Positions 34,333 to 43,678 of a stretch of 64,000 nt of DNA are shown here, piece by piece. The notes below the pieces were generated by a model. It did no database searches. It was not told the origin of the DNA and saw only the letters and a program-made list of their open reading frames with translations. A program made the position numbers and the translations under genes. This stretch comes from Methylobacillus gramineus (GTDB lineage Bacteria > Pseudomonadota > Gammaproteobacteria > Burkholderiales > Methylophilaceae), in the NCBI RefSeq assembly GCF_020532675.1, contig NZ_JAJAVE010000001.1, positions 620,001 through 684,000 of the forward strand. Direction: 5' to 3'. How positions within the stretch are numbered: the first letter of the stretch is position 1; every line of letters begins with the position of its first letter.

Positions 34333-35460
34333 ATGTTTGACCGGCCAGGCGGTGGATATGCTTCCGTACTGGTCAGTGTGGATTTTGGTGAACCTGGATA
34401 CGAGGAAAGCTTGCAGGAACTCCGCCAGTTGGCAATCAGTGCTGGCATGGAGATCAAGGCGACAATAGAAGGCCGTCGCCCCAAGCCTGACCCGAAGTAT
34501 TTTATCGGGAGCGGCAAGGCAGAAGAGTTGTCTGCCGCCATGCAATCCAGCGAGTCACAGGTCGCTATTTTCAATCATGACTTGAGTCCATCGCAGCAGC
34601 GTAATCTTGAGACCTTGCTTGAGGCTAGGGTGGTAGATCGCACAGGGCTTATTCTTGATATATTCGCCCAGCGAGCCCAAAGCCACGAAGGTAAGTTGCA
34701 GGTTGAGCTTGCCCAGTTAGAGCATTTATCTACACGTTTGGTGCGCGGGTGGACCCATCTGGAACGTCAGAAGGGTGGCATTGGTGTGCGTGGCGGCCCA
34801 GGGGAAACCCAGCTGGAGCTGGACAGGCGTATGCTTCGCATCCGCGTTAAACAGTTGCGTGAAAAGTTGGACAAGCTCAGACAGCAGCGTGGTATGCAGC
34901 GTAGATCTCGGCGGCGTTCGCAGGTGCTTTCTGTATCTCTTGTTGGCTATACCAATGCTGGTAAATCTACCTTGTTTAATCGGCTGACCCAGTCTGGTGT
35001 TTATGCGGCGGATCAATTATTTGCCACATTGGACACTACTTCCCGCAAGGTATATATCCCAGAAGGCGGCCCGGTCGTGGTGTCGGATACCGTTGGTTTT
35101 ATTAAGCATTTGCCCCACGCGCTGGTTGAAGCTTTCGGCGCTACGCTGGAAGAGGCTGCTCAGGCTGATCTGCTATTGCATGTGGTGGATGTTGCCAGTG
35201 ACAATCGCGATGAGCAGGTTGAGCAGGTGAATTTGGTACTGCATGAAATCGGTGCTGACAAGGTGCCGCAGGTGTTGGTGTTGAATCAGATTGACCGGAT
35301 GGGAATCCCAGCCGGGCTTGAGCGTGACGAATATGGTAGAATTTCAAAAGTGCGTATTTCTGCCAAAACAGGTGAAGGGCTTGATCTGTTACGTCAGGTA
35401 TTGCTGGAACATCAGCAAGGTCTGAATGAAAAACTGACTCAATCTAATATAAACGCATAA
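34333..35460 (+). CDS. hflX: Ribosome-splitting GTPase HflX
   Basis: A 375-residue GTPase. The N-terminal nucleotide-binding-like domain includes PDPKYFIGSGKAEEL and a glycine-rich RGGPGETQLELDRR linker. The G domain follows with G1 GYTNAGKSTLFN at about 202-213, G3 DTVGF and G4 NQID. HflX splits stalled or heat-damaged 70S ribosomes. It begins 22 bp after hfq. Confidence 0.95.
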   Translation: MFDRPGGGYASVLVSVDFGEPGYEESLQELRQLAISAGMEIKATIEGRRPKPDPKYFIGSGKAEELSAAMQSSESQVAIFNHDLSPSQQRNLETLLEARVVDRTGLILDIFAQRAQSHEGKLQVELAQLEHLSTRLVRGWTHLERQKGGIGVRGGPGETQLELDRRMLRIRVKQLREKLDKLRQQRGMQRRSRRRSQVLSVSLVGYTNAGKSTLFNRLTQSGVYAADQLFATLDTTSRKVYIPEGGPVVVSDTVGFIKHLPHALVEAFGATLEEAAQADLLLHVVDVASDNRDEQVEQVNLVLHEIGADKVPQVLVLNQIDRMGIPAGLERDEYGRISKVRISAKTGEGLDLLRQVLLEHQQGLNEKLTQSNINA

Positions 35461-35484
35461 TTTTTTGATTTTTCGGAGTGATGC

Positions 35485-36663
35485 ATGGCTAACGATCCCG
35501 GTTGGGGCAATCGTAACAACGATGGTCCGCCCGATTTGGACGAGGTATTTCGCCAGTTCAGTCGCAAGTTGAATGGTTTGTTTGGAAAAGGCTCCAGTAA
35601 TGGTTCGCCGGAACCAGTGCAGCGGAACATTCCTGTTCTTCCCGTACTAGGTCTGGTTGCTGTGATCTGGTTTGCCACTGGATTCTATATCGTGGATCAG
35701 GGCTCTCGAGGTGTGGTGCTGCGATTTGGTAAACACGTGGAAACCACCATGCCGGGTCCGCGCTGGCATCTTCCTTACCCGGTTGAGAGTGTGACTGTGG
35801 TCAATATGGAACAGGTGCGTACACTAGAGGTAGGTTATCGCTCTGCAGAAGGTGGTTCAGGCCGTGGTCGCGAGTTACGTGAATCCTTGATGCTGACAGA
35901 TGATGAGAACATCATCGACCTGCAGTTCGCCGTTCAGTACAACCTTAAAAATGTTGAAGATACCTTGTTCAATAATCGCTTTGCTGAAGAGTCGGTGCGT
36001 GGCATTGCCGAAACGGCGATTCGTGAGATTGTGGGCAAGAGCAAAATGGACTTCGCGCTGTATGAAGGACGTGAAGAAATTGCCGTACGTGCCAAGCAGT
36101 TGATGCAGGAAGTGCTGGATCGTTATTCGACCGGTATCAACATTGTGAACGTCACGATGCAAAATGCGCAGCCTCCTGAGCAGGTGCAATCAGCATTTGA
36201 TGATGCGGTGAAGGCTGGACAGGATCTTGAGCGCCAGAAAAATGAAGGCCAAGCGTATGCCAATGATGTCATTCCAAGGGCGCAAGGTGCTGCATCCCGT
36301 CTGATGGAAGAAGCATCTGGTTATCAAGTGCGCGTGGAAAATGAAGCCAAGGGTAATGCCAGTCGTTTCGAGCAAGTCTTGACTCAGTATCAGCGGGCTC
36401 CTGAAGTGACACGCCAGCGTCTTTATATTGACGCCCAAGAGCAGATTCTTTCCAGCGTGAGCAAGGTGATTGTGGATCAAAAGGACGGCAACAGCCTGCT
36501 CTATTTGCCATTGGATAAACTGCTTTCTGCTTCTGGCAGCAGTAATGCGCCTGTTGCGGCTGGTGCAGTGCAGCCGGTTGTTCCCACTGCCTTGCCGGAT
36601 CTGGATGCCAATAGTCAGCGTTCGCGTGATGCTTTCCGCAGCCGTGATCGGGAGAGTCGATAA
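35485..36663 (+). CDS. hflK: FtsH modulator HflK
   Basis: A 392-residue stomatin/prohibitin (SPFH/Band 7) protein. A Gly/Asn-rich cytoplasmic start (NDPGWGNRNNDGPPDLDEVF) precedes a membrane helix at about 52-72, then the Band 7 domain (FYIVDQGSRGVVLRFGKH) and a long helical region. With HflC it forms a large cage around the FtsH protease in the inner membrane. Its stop overlaps the hflC start by 1 base (TAATG). Confidence 0.95.
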   Translation: MANDPGWGNRNNDGPPDLDEVFRQFSRKLNGLFGKGSSNGSPEPVQRNIPVLPVLGLVAVIWFATGFYIVDQGSRGVVLRFGKHVETTMPGPRWHLPYPVESVTVVNMEQVRTLEVGYRSAEGGSGRGRELRESLMLTDDENIIDLQFAVQYNLKNVEDTLFNNRFAEESVRGIAETAIREIVGKSKMDFALYEGREEIAVRAKQLMQEVLDRYSTGINIVNVTMQNAQPPEQVQSAFDDAVKAGQDLERQKNEGQAYANDVIPRAQGAASRLMEEASGYQVRVENEAKGNASRFEQVLTQYQRAPEVTRQRLYIDAQEQILSSVSKVIVDQKDGNSLLYLPLDKLLSASGSSNAPVAAGAVQPVVPTALPDLDANSQRSRDAFRSRDRESR

Positions 36664-37547
36664 TGAAAAATATTGGAACAATATTACTAGGTCTGATTGC
36701 GGCCCTGCTATTGCTAAGCTTGTCTGCTTTCAGTGTCGATCAGCGCGAATACGCTTTGGTCTTCCGTCTTGGGGAAATCGTGGCGGTCAAGAAGGAACCT
36801 GGTCTCTATTTCAAGGTGCCGCTGGTTGACAATGTACGTTATTTTGACCGTCGTACGCTGACGTTGAACTGGGTGGAGCCTGATCGCTTCCTGACCAGTG
36901 AGAAAAAGAATGTATTGGTGGATTCTTTCGTCAAGTGGCGCATTATTGACCCAGCCAAGTACTACGTCTCGGTCAAAGGCGATGAGTTGCAAGCCGAGCG
37001 TCGTCTTTCCCAAACCGTGAATGATGGGTTACGTGCTGAGTTTGGTAAGCGCACGATTCATGAAGTAGTGTCTGGTGAACGTAGCAATATCATGGATATT
37101 CTGCGCCAACGCGCTGATCGTGATTCACGCCAAATGGGCATTCAGGTACTGGATGTGCGCCTGCGCCGTGTAGATTTGCCACAGGAAGTCAGTGAGTCTG
37201 TTTATCAGCGTATGGAAGCTGAACGTAAACGGGTTGCTAACGAGTTGCGCTCCAAAGGTGCCAGTGAAGCTGAAAAGATTCGTGCTGATGCTGACAGGCA
37301 ACGTGAAGTGATTATTGCGAAAGCGTATAGTGAAGCTCAGCAGATCAAGGGTGAGGGCGATGCCAAGGCTGCCGAGATCTACTCTCAAGCGTATGGCAAG
37401 AATCCTGAATTCTATGCGTTTTATCGTAGCCTTGATGCCTATCGTAATAGCTTCAAGAGCAAGAGTGACGTACTGGTATTAGAGCCTAGCTCTGATTTCT
37501 TCAAGTACATGCGCAATTCCGGTCGTGGCAATAGCTCAAGCAAATAA
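36663..37547 (+). CDS. hflC: FtsH modulator HflC
   Basis: A 294-residue SPFH protein with an N-terminal signal-anchor (about 4-24) and Band 7 domain (FSVDQREYALVFRLGEIV). The helical ADRQREVIIAKAYSEAQQIK region is typical. The C-terminus ends in a Ser/Asn-rich tail. It partners HflK, is translationally coupled to it, and is followed by a DUF2065 gene. Confidence 0.95.
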   Translation: MKNIGTILLGLIAALLLLSLSAFSVDQREYALVFRLGEIVAVKKEPGLYFKVPLVDNVRYFDRRTLTLNWVEPDRFLTSEKKNVLVDSFVKWRIIDPAKYYVSVKGDELQAERRLSQTVNDGLRAEFGKRTIHEVVSGERSNIMDILRQRADRDSRQMGIQVLDVRLRRVDLPQEVSESVYQRMEAERKRVANELRSKGASEAEKIRADADRQREVIIAKAYSEAQQIKGEGDAKAAEIYSQAYGKNPEFYAFYRSLDAYRNSFKSKSDVLVLEPSSDFFKYMRNSGRGNSSSK

Positions 37548-37564
37548 GCCAGAGACTTGACCAA

Positions 37565-37750
37565 TTGAACTCGACATTGTTGCTGGCTTTTGGTCTTGTA
37601 CTGATTATTGAGGGAGTGCTGCCGCTGATAGCCCCTCAGGCTTGGCGGCAGACCTTTCAGCGCATGGTGGAAATGAAGGATGGTCAATTGCGTTTTGTCG
37701 GCTTGGCTTCCATGCTGGCCGGCTTTTTGATAGTGCTGTTTGTGCACTAG
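37565..37750 (+). CDS. DUF2065 (YjeT-like) small membrane protein
   Basis: A 61-residue protein starting at TTG 37565, with two hydrophobic helices (LLLAFGLVLIIEGVLPLIAP and FVGLASMLAGFLIVLFVH) separated by WRQTFQRMVEMKDGQLR. This matches the YjeT/DUF2065 family, regularly found between hflC and hisZ/purA. Its function is unknown. It lies 17 bp after hflC. Confidence 0.85.
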   Translation: MNSTLLLAFGLVLIIEGVLPLIAPQAWRQTFQRMVEMKDGQLRFVGLASMLAGFLIVLFVH

Positions 37751-37777
37751 TCGCTCTGAATCTTAATAGAAAATTTT

Positions 37778-38950
37778 ATGCGTAACTGGTTACTTCCTGA
37801 ATACATCGAAGATGTACTGCCGGCAGAGGCTGCTCGTGTCGAGCATTTGCGTCGGCGTTTACTTGATCTGTTCAAGGTGCATGGCTATCAGTATGTGATT
37901 CCTCCCATGCTGGAATATATGGAGTCATTGACCGCAGGCATAGGCCATGATCTTGATCTGGCGACGTTCAAGGTGGTGGATCAGTTGACTGGCAGGCTCA
38001 TGGGTATTCGTGCCGATATGACGCCACAGACTGCTCGTATAGATGCGCATATGCTGAATAACCAGGGCGTTAGTCGCCTCTGTTATGCGGGTAGTGTGCT
38101 GCGTACCAAACCTGATGGCCTAGCGCAGACACGTGAGCCACTACATGTGGGCGCTGAAATTTATGGGCATGCAGGCGTTGAGAGCGACATCGAAATCCAT
38201 CGATTAATGATCAAGGCTTTGCAGATCATCGGTCTTGGTACCTTGTATATTGACTTTAGTCATGTCGGTATCTTTTCCAGTCTGGTCAGTCGCGCGGGCA
38301 TCAATGAAACATTAGAACAGGGCTTGTACTCTGCACTGCAAAGCAAAGATCAGTCTGCAGTCAGGGCTTTGGGTAAAGATATTGATCCTAATATCCTTGA
38401 TGCCTTGTGCAGTCTGACTGAGCTGAATGGCGATGTTGCAGTGCTGGATGAAGCGCTCCAGCGTTTGCCGGCTGATACGGAAATCAGGCGTGCATTGAGT
38501 GACCTTAAGGCGGTCAGTGTTGGTCTGTCTGATCTGGATGTCAAAGTCTGTTTTGATCTCGCTGAGTTGCGTGGTTATCACTATCATAGCGGTATCGTCT
38601 TTGCGGCTTATGCACAAGGCTACGCTGGACCACTTGCACTGGGTGGACGCTATGATGAAGTCGGTGCGGTGTTTGGTCGTTCACGCGCTGCGACCGGTTT
38701 CAGCCTGGATTTACGTGGGGTTGTGAGTTCTTTGCCACCGGCCGAGAGTGCGCTAGCCATTTTTGCACCAGCAAGTAATGAAGCAGGGTTGCAACTGGCA
38801 ATAGAGCAACTGCGCGAGCAGGGGGAAATCGTCATACAAGAATTGCCCGGGCATGAAGCACATAAACAAGAACTGGGCTGTGACCGGCAATTGCTTCAAC
38901 AAAATAACGGGTGGGTTGTCGTTGCTGCCCCGCAATTATCAAATCAATAA
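37778..38950 (+). CDS. hisZ: ATP phosphoribosyltransferase regulatory subunit HisZ
   Basis: A 390-residue class II synthetase-like protein lacking a tRNA-binding domain: WLLPEYIEDVLPAEAARVE, motif-2-like RADMTPQTARIDAH and LCYAGSVLRTK, then YHSGIVFAAYAQG and LGGRYDEVG. HisZ associates with the short form of HisG to make the first enzyme of histidine biosynthesis. Its position between hflC/DUF2065 and purA is standard in Betaproteobacteria. Confidence 0.93.
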   Translation: MRNWLLPEYIEDVLPAEAARVEHLRRRLLDLFKVHGYQYVIPPMLEYMESLTAGIGHDLDLATFKVVDQLTGRLMGIRADMTPQTARIDAHMLNNQGVSRLCYAGSVLRTKPDGLAQTREPLHVGAEIYGHAGVESDIEIHRLMIKALQIIGLGTLYIDFSHVGIFSSLVSRAGINETLEQGLYSALQSKDQSAVRALGKDIDPNILDALCSLTELNGDVAVLDEALQRLPADTEIRRALSDLKAVSVGLSDLDVKVCFDLAELRGYHYHSGIVFAAYAQGYAGPLALGGRYDEVGAVFGRSRAATGFSLDLRGVVSSLPPAESALAIFAPASNEAGLQLAIEQLREQGEIVIQELPGHEAHKQELGCDRQLLQQNNGWVVVAAPQLSNQ

Positions 38951-38968
38951 ATTTATTTAGGTCTATTC

Positions 38969-40291
38969 ATGAGTAAGAACGTCGTCGTGATCGGTACCCA
39001 GTGGGGTGACGAGGGTAAGGGTAAGATTGTTGACTGGCTGACGGATCATGCCCAGGGCGTTGTGCGCTTTCAGGGTGGTCATAATGCTGGTCATACCCTA
39101 GTGATTGGCCAGGGCGCAGCCCAGCGTGAATACAAGCTGAATCTGGTGCCTTCCGGCATTGTGCGGGAAGGTGTCAAGTGCTATATCGGTAACGGCGTGG
39201 TGCTGGATGCTGGCCACTTGCTCTATGAAATTGATGGTCTGGAAAAAGCCGGACTTGAAGTGCGCAATCGACTCAAGGTGAGTCCGGGTTGTCCATTGAT
39301 TCTTGATTATCACGTACGTCTGGATAAAGCGCGTGAGGCTGCCCGTGAGCCGGGCCGCAAGATAGGCACTACAGGTAAAGGCATAGGCCCAACCTATGAG
39401 GATAAAGTCGCGAGACGGGCTCTGCGTGTTTACGATCTATTTTATCCAGAACGCTTTGCTGAAAAGCTGGCAGAAGTGCTGGATTATCACAACTTCGTAC
39501 TGACCAAATACCTGAATGCAGAGGCAGTTGACCTGCAACAGCAGCTCGATTCAGCATTGTCCAAGGCCGAGTTGCTACAGCCTATGGTGGCAGATATTTC
39601 TGCAGCCCTGTATGCAGCCAACAAAGCGGGCGAAAACCTGTTGTTTGAAGGTGCACAAGGCACGTTGCTGGACGTTGACCATGGTACTTACCCCTATGTC
39701 ACTTCCTCGAACTGTATTTCCGGTCAGGCTGCTGCGGGTACTGGTGTCGGACCAAGCATGTTGCATTATGTGCTGGGCATTACCAAGGCTTATACCACCC
39801 GTGTTGGTGGTGGCCCATTCCCGAGTGAGCTGGATATTGAATCCATAGAGTCTCCTGGCTTCCAGATGTCGGACAAGGGCCGGGAAATCGGTACCGTGAC
39901 AAAGCGCAAGCGTCGTTGCGGCTGGTTTGATGCTGCTGCCTTGCGTCGCTCTGCGCGCATTAACGGCTTGAGTGGTCTGTGCATCACCAAACTGGATGTA
40001 CTGGATGGCATTAAAGAGCTGAATATCTGTACCGGCTATGAGCTGGATGGTAAATCTATAGACCTGCTGCCCATTGGCGCCGATGATGTGGCGCGCTGCA
40101 AACCGGTTTATGAAACCCTGCCGGGCTGGGATGAAAATACGTTCGGTATCAATCGCTGGGAAGACTTGCCTGCGAATGCAAGGGCTTATCTCAGGCGCTT
40201 GGAGGCCTTGTGTGATGTGCCGGTTGATATTGTGTCTACCGGTCCTGAACGCGATGAAACTATCGTTCTTCGTCATCCATTCCAGATTTAA
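38969..40291 (+). CDS. purA: Adenylosuccinate synthetase
   Basis: A 440-residue enzyme that makes adenylosuccinate from IMP, aspartate and GTP in AMP synthesis. Motifs are the P-loop [16 protein letters not shown] at the N-terminus, [22 protein letters not shown], and a C-terminal VGGGPFPSE and [10 protein letters not shown]. It follows hisZ by 18 bp. The next start (GTG 40301) is 9 bp after the stop, so the pterin-cofactor genes could be cotranscribed with purA. Confidence 0.97.
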   Translation: MSKNVVVIGTQWGDEGKGKIVDWLTDHAQGVVRFQGGHNAGHTLVIGQGAAQREYKLNLVPSGIVREGVKCYIGNGVVLDAGHLLYEIDGLEKAGLEVRNRLKVSPGCPLILDYHVRLDKAREAAREPGRKIGTTGKGIGPTYEDKVARRALRVYDLFYPERFAEKLAEVLDYHNFVLTKYLNAEAVDLQQQLDSALSKAELLQPMVADISAALYAANKAGENLLFEGAQGTLLDVDHGTYPYVTSSNCISGQAAAGTGVGPSMLHYVLGITKAYTTRVGGGPFPSELDIESIESPGFQMSDKGREIGTVTKRKRRCGWFDAAALRRSARINGLSGLCITKLDVLDGIKELNICTGYELDGKSIDLLPIGADDVARCKPVYETLPGWDENTFGINRWEDLPANARAYLRRLEALCDVPVDIVSTGPERDETIVLRHPFQI

Positions 40292-40300
40292 GTTGCTGTC

Positions 40301-40849
40301 GTGAAGAATGTAGAAAAACCAAGATTGGCCTGGGCGATTACCGGCTCAGGTCATTATTTACGTGAATGCCTGGAAATAATCGATCAACTGGAAGAGGTGG
40401 ATCTTTTCCTGAGCCGTGCGGCGGCAGAGATTCTGCAGCAATATGGATACAAGCATAAAGTGGCCAAAGTTTTTCAGGACAAGACTGCCAGTGCGGTTCC
40501 GGTAGAAATGTTCTATTTTGGCGCCTATCACACGGTTGTGATTGCTCCCGCCACTTCCAATACTGTGGCGAAAATGGTCTGTGGTATTTCAGATACACTG
40601 GTCACCAATATCTATGCGCAGGCTGGAAAATGTGGCGTACCCAGCATCGTCTTTGCCTGTGATACAGAACCAGAAGTTGAGTCAGAAGCGCCGCGTGAGC
40701 ATATGGTTAAAGTCTATCCGCGACGTATTGACCTGGACAACATGGAAAAACTCAAAACCTTTGAGGAAACCACGGTGGCAAGCGATATGCAGCAATTGCA
40801 GGCAGCAATTCAGGCTAGGCTGGCATGTCTGAAAACCTCCTCTTCCTGA
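40301..40849 (+). CDS. dmrB: Flavoprotein, dihydromethanopterin reductase (acceptor)-like
   Basis: A 182-residue HFCD-type flavoprotein starting at GTG 40301. FMN-binding motifs are WAITGSGHYLRECLEII at the N-terminus and IAPATSNTVAKMVCGISDTL. It also has a cluster TNIYAQAGKCGVPSIVFACD. It resembles the archaeoflavoprotein/DmrB group; the enzyme of this group in bacteria reduces dihydromethanopterin to tetrahydromethanopterin. The adjacent H4MPT and methanofuran genes support this. It overlaps the next gene by 25 bp. Confidence 0.8.
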   Translation: MKNVEKPRLAWAITGSGHYLRECLEIIDQLEEVDLFLSRAAAEILQQYGYKHKVAKVFQDKTASAVPVEMFYFGAYHTVVIAPATSNTVAKMVCGISDTLVTNIYAQAGKCGVPSIVFACDTEPEVESEAPREHMVKVYPRRIDLDNMEKLKTFEETTVASDMQQLQAAIQARLACLKTSSS

Positions 40850-42318
40850 CCGGTAAACTTGCCGAAAAAAGCCTGAACAAGGTGCTGGAAGAAATGCAGC
40901 CCACCGAGTTCAGCTATCAAGTGGCTCAACTCGGCGTCTCAGTTGCCGCTTTGCTTACTCCTCAATTGATTATGCGCCGCTTAGCTGATGCGAATGGCGC
41001 TGACCGTATTATCGTGCCAGGGCTTTGTCGTGGAGACCTGGGTTTGCTGGAAGAAAAGTACGGTGTGCCTGTGGAGCGTGGTCCTGATGATTTGAAGGAT
41101 TTGCCACAGTTCTTTGGTCGGGGAGGGCGCGAGCCGGATTTGTCCATGTTTGATGTCAAGATTTTTGCCGAAATTGTCGAAGCGCCTCAGCTCACGGTAG
41201 AGGGTGTGGTGGCTCGTGCTTTGGAGTTTCGCCTCCAGGGGGCCGATGTGGTGGATCTGGGATGTTTGCCCAATACCCCATTTCCCCATCTGGTGGACTC
41301 GATTCAGGCACTCAAGCAGGAGGGCTTCAAGGTCAGTGTAGACTCTTTGAATACCGATGATCTGTTATTGGCCGGCAGGTCAGGTGCCGATTATCTGCTG
41401 AGCCTGACAGAAAAAACCTTGTGGATTGCGGACGAGGTTGAGTCCACGCCTATCCTGATTCCTACAACACCCACCAATCCCCGTTCGCTTTATCGTGCAA
41501 TCGAGGGCATGCTCAAGCGCGGTAAGCCATTTATCGCGGATGCGATTCTTGATCCTATTCCATTCGGATTTGCCGACTCCATTGTGCGTTATCAGCGACT
41601 GCGCAAGCGTTATCCAGACATCGATATCATGATGGGCGTCGGAAATCTGACAGAGCTTACCGATGCAGATACCACAGGTATCAATGCCATGTTGTTTGGC
41701 ATCATTACCGAGCTGAAGATCAATGCCGTGCTTGCAACCTCAGTGAGTACGCATGCCACTTATGCCGTGGCTGAAGCTGATATTGCCCGCCGCATCATGT
41801 ATGCAGCACGCGAAGAAAGTCGATTGCCACGCGATTACAGTAATGGTTTGTTAGGGCTGCATGATAAGCGGCCATTCACCTATACACCGGAAGAGGTAGA
41901 AGAGCTCGCGCTACAGATCAAGGATCCCAGTTTTCGCATCATTATTAGCAAAGAGGGCATGCATGTATTCAACCGCGATGGAATACATTGCGATATCGAT
42001 CCGTTCAAGCTCTATCCACACCTTAATGTTGATAATGATGGATCACATGCGTTCTACCTTGGGGTGGAATTGGCACGTGCGCAGATCGCCTGGCAATTGA
42101 AAAAACGCTATAGCCAGGATGAGGAGCTGGAGTGGGGATGTGCTACGCCCAATAAGGACCAGGAGGGCAGGGTGTCACATCGAGATGCCTCGCTCAAGGA
42201 TAAGCGTGAGAAGCGAGTGGAACAAGATGCAGAGGTGGCTTGTGGACCACGTAAGATTGAAGAAGATACTGAGCCCTCTTGCGGCCCACGAAAGATAGTG
42301 AAAGCGCCTGACGCATGA
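40825..42318 (+). CDS. Dihydropteroate synthase-like protein of the H4MPT pathway
   Basis: A 497-residue protein with an N-terminal DUF6513-type domain (LFLTGKLAEKSLNKVLEEM) and a pterin-binding TIM barrel (about 170-380: ADVVDLGCLPNTPFPHLVD, FKVSVDSLNTDDLLLAG, MMGVGNLTELTDADTTG). Homologs occur in methanogens and H4MPT-using methylotrophs and are thought to join the pterin to its arylamine side chain, as DHPS does in folate synthesis. The carboxyl end is odd: after a charged linker it holds two CGPRKI repeats (ACGPRKIEEDTEPSCGPRKI). The gene overlaps both neighbours. Confidence 0.8.
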   Translation: MSENLLFLTGKLAEKSLNKVLEEMQPTEFSYQVAQLGVSVAALLTPQLIMRRLADANGADRIIVPGLCRGDLGLLEEKYGVPVERGPDDLKDLPQFFGRGGREPDLSMFDVKIFAEIVEAPQLTVEGVVARALEFRLQGADVVDLGCLPNTPFPHLVDSIQALKQEGFKVSVDSLNTDDLLLAGRSGADYLLSLTEKTLWIADEVESTPILIPTTPTNPRSLYRAIEGMLKRGKPFIADAILDPIPFGFADSIVRYQRLRKRYPDIDIMMGVGNLTELTDADTTGINAMLFGIITELKINAVLATSVSTHATYAVAEADIARRIMYAAREESRLPRDYSNGLLGLHDKRPFTYTPEEVEELALQIKDPSFRIIISKEGMHVFNRDGIHCDIDPFKLYPHLNVDNDGSHAFYLGVELARAQIAWQLKKRYSQDEELEWGCATPNKDQEGRVSHRDASLKDKREKRVEQDAEVACGPRKIEEDTEPSCGPRKIVKAPDA

Positions 42319-42890
42319 TTTACGAAAGCATACTGATCTCACTGAATAATCAAGGTCAGCCTCATATTGCCCCTTTTGGTGTGAGGGAGCGCGACGGTCT
42401 GGTATTGATTGCCCCATTCCGACCTTCCGTCACACTCGATAACCTGCTGACCACTGGTCATGCTGTGCTGAATTTTACGGATGATGTACGGGTATTTGCC
42501 GGTAGTTTGACCGGACATGGCACATGGCCTTTACGCAAAGCAACCACGGTGAATGGTTATGTACTTGAGTCTGCGCTGGCACATCAGGAGTTGGAGCTGG
42601 TTGAGGTAAAGGATAATCCCCATCGCCCAGAGCTATATTTTCAGGTACGTCACAGCGAAACTCATGCGCCATTCCGTGGTTTCAATCGTGCGCAAGCTGC
42701 CGTTATTGAATTGGCGGTACTGGTCAGCCGTTTGCATATGTTACCGCTTGAGAAAATCGATGATGAGATTCGCTATCTCAATATTGCGATTGAAAAGACC
42801 GCTGGCGAACGTGAGAAGCAGGCCTGGCAATGGTTGATCGACAAGGTTGAAAATTATAAGGCCGGTATCAATGGAGCAAACCAGGCATGA
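42315..42890 (+). CDS. DUF447 family flavin-binding-fold protein, H4MPT/methanofuran cluster
   Basis: A 191-residue protein (MIYESILISLNNQGQPHIAP, FGVRERDGLVLIAPFRPSVT, LNFTDDVRVFAGSLTG, HAPFRGFNRAQAAVIELAVL) that matches the DUF447 family, a split-barrel FMN-binding fold found in methanogens and in H4MPT-using bacteria. The biochemical role is not settled; the gene is a standard member of the H4MPT-linked C1-transfer clusters. It overlaps the upstream gene (ATGA) and the downstream mfnB by 4 bp each, indicating coupled translation. Confidence 0.8.
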   Translation: MIYESILISLNNQGQPHIAPFGVRERDGLVLIAPFRPSVTLDNLLTTGHAVLNFTDDVRVFAGSLTGHGTWPLRKATTVNGYVLESALAHQELELVEVKDNPHRPELYFQVRHSETHAPFRGFNRAQAAVIELAVLVSRLHMLPLEKIDDEIRYLNIAIEKTAGEREKQAWQWLIDKVENYKAGINGANQA

Positions 42891-43597
42891 TCAAGCTGCT
42901 GGTAAGTGTGACTAATGTCGAAGAGGCTTTGCAGGCGTTAGAAGCCGGAGCTGATATCATAGACCTGAAGAATCCTCTGGAGGGCGCTTTGGGCGCTTTG
43001 CCCTTGAGTGTGATAGAACAGGCGGTGCTGGCGATTGATGGTCGGCGTATTACCAGCGCGACTACTGGTGATTTGCCGATGGAGCCTGAGTTGATCCTGG
43101 ATGCGGTAAAAGCAGTTGCTGCCTGCGGGGTAGATATCGTCAAGGTTGGATTTTTTGGGACAGCCTTGCAGCATGAGGCATGTATTGCTGCTTTAAAACC
43201 ATTGATCAGTCAGCAGAGTATCTCGATTGTGGCAGTATTGATGGCAGACTTGAGTCCTGATTTAGCCGTTGTGCATCAGCTCAGGCAGGCGGGTTTCTTT
43301 GGTGTGATGCTGGATACTGCCCGTAAGAATGGAAGTCATCTGCTAAGCCATATGTCTATGCATCAATTACAAGATTTTGTGGAATCTGCACATGGCTTGC
43401 AAACAGGCTTGGCTGGATCATTAAGAATTGAAAATATAAAACAACTGAATAAACTGAAACCTTCTTACATTGGCGTTAGAGGAGCGGTGTGTGAAGATTT
43501 CAATCGTGTTGCAAAACTGAGTAAAACGCAGGTGTCTGCAATAAAATTAGTGTTGTATAATAACAACACATATGCTGAAAATGCTGATCTGGTTTGA
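42887..43597 (+). CDS. mfnB: (5-Formylfuran-3-yl)methyl phosphate synthase
   Basis: A 236-residue TIM-barrel protein of the MfnB (DUF556) family, which makes the furan precursor of methanofuran from two glyceraldehyde-3-phosphates. The catalytic lysines are in ADIIDLKNPLEGALGA (about Lys27) and VDIVKVGFFG (about Lys85). It is the last gene of the overlapping four-gene cluster. Methanofuran-type cofactor is needed by the formyltransferase/hydrolase complex of H4MPT-dependent formaldehyde oxidation. Confidence 0.9.
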   Translation: MIKLLVSVTNVEEALQALEAGADIIDLKNPLEGALGALPLSVIEQAVLAIDGRRITSATTGDLPMEPELILDAVKAVAACGVDIVKVGFFGTALQHEACIAALKPLISQQSISIVAVLMADLSPDLAVVHQLRQAGFFGVMLDTARKNGSHLLSHMSMHQLQDFVESAHGLQTGLAGSLRIENIKQLNKLKPSYIGVRGAVCEDFNRVAKLSKTQVSAIKLVLYNNNTYAENADLV

Positions 43598-43614
43598 TTT
43601 CAGCGCTTTCAGCG

Positions 43615-43643
43615 TTGCGTGGTGTATACGCATTGAGTATAGT
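43615..43643 (+). promoter_or_regulatory. Probable sigma-70 promoter of the ompA-like gene
   Basis: TTGCGT (43615-43620) and TATAGT (43638-43643) are separated by exactly 17 bases, 35 bp upstream of the start codon. Strong expression of an OmpA-type protein from its own promoter is expected. Confidence 0.55.
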
Positions 43644-43678
43644 CTAGTCGTCCGTTAGTCATCCAGGAGTGAAATCGA

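Noticed and set aside
39575-40276. A 233-codon minus-strand frame opposite purA
   Set aside because: Complement of a highly conserved gene; no motif and no promoter or SD.
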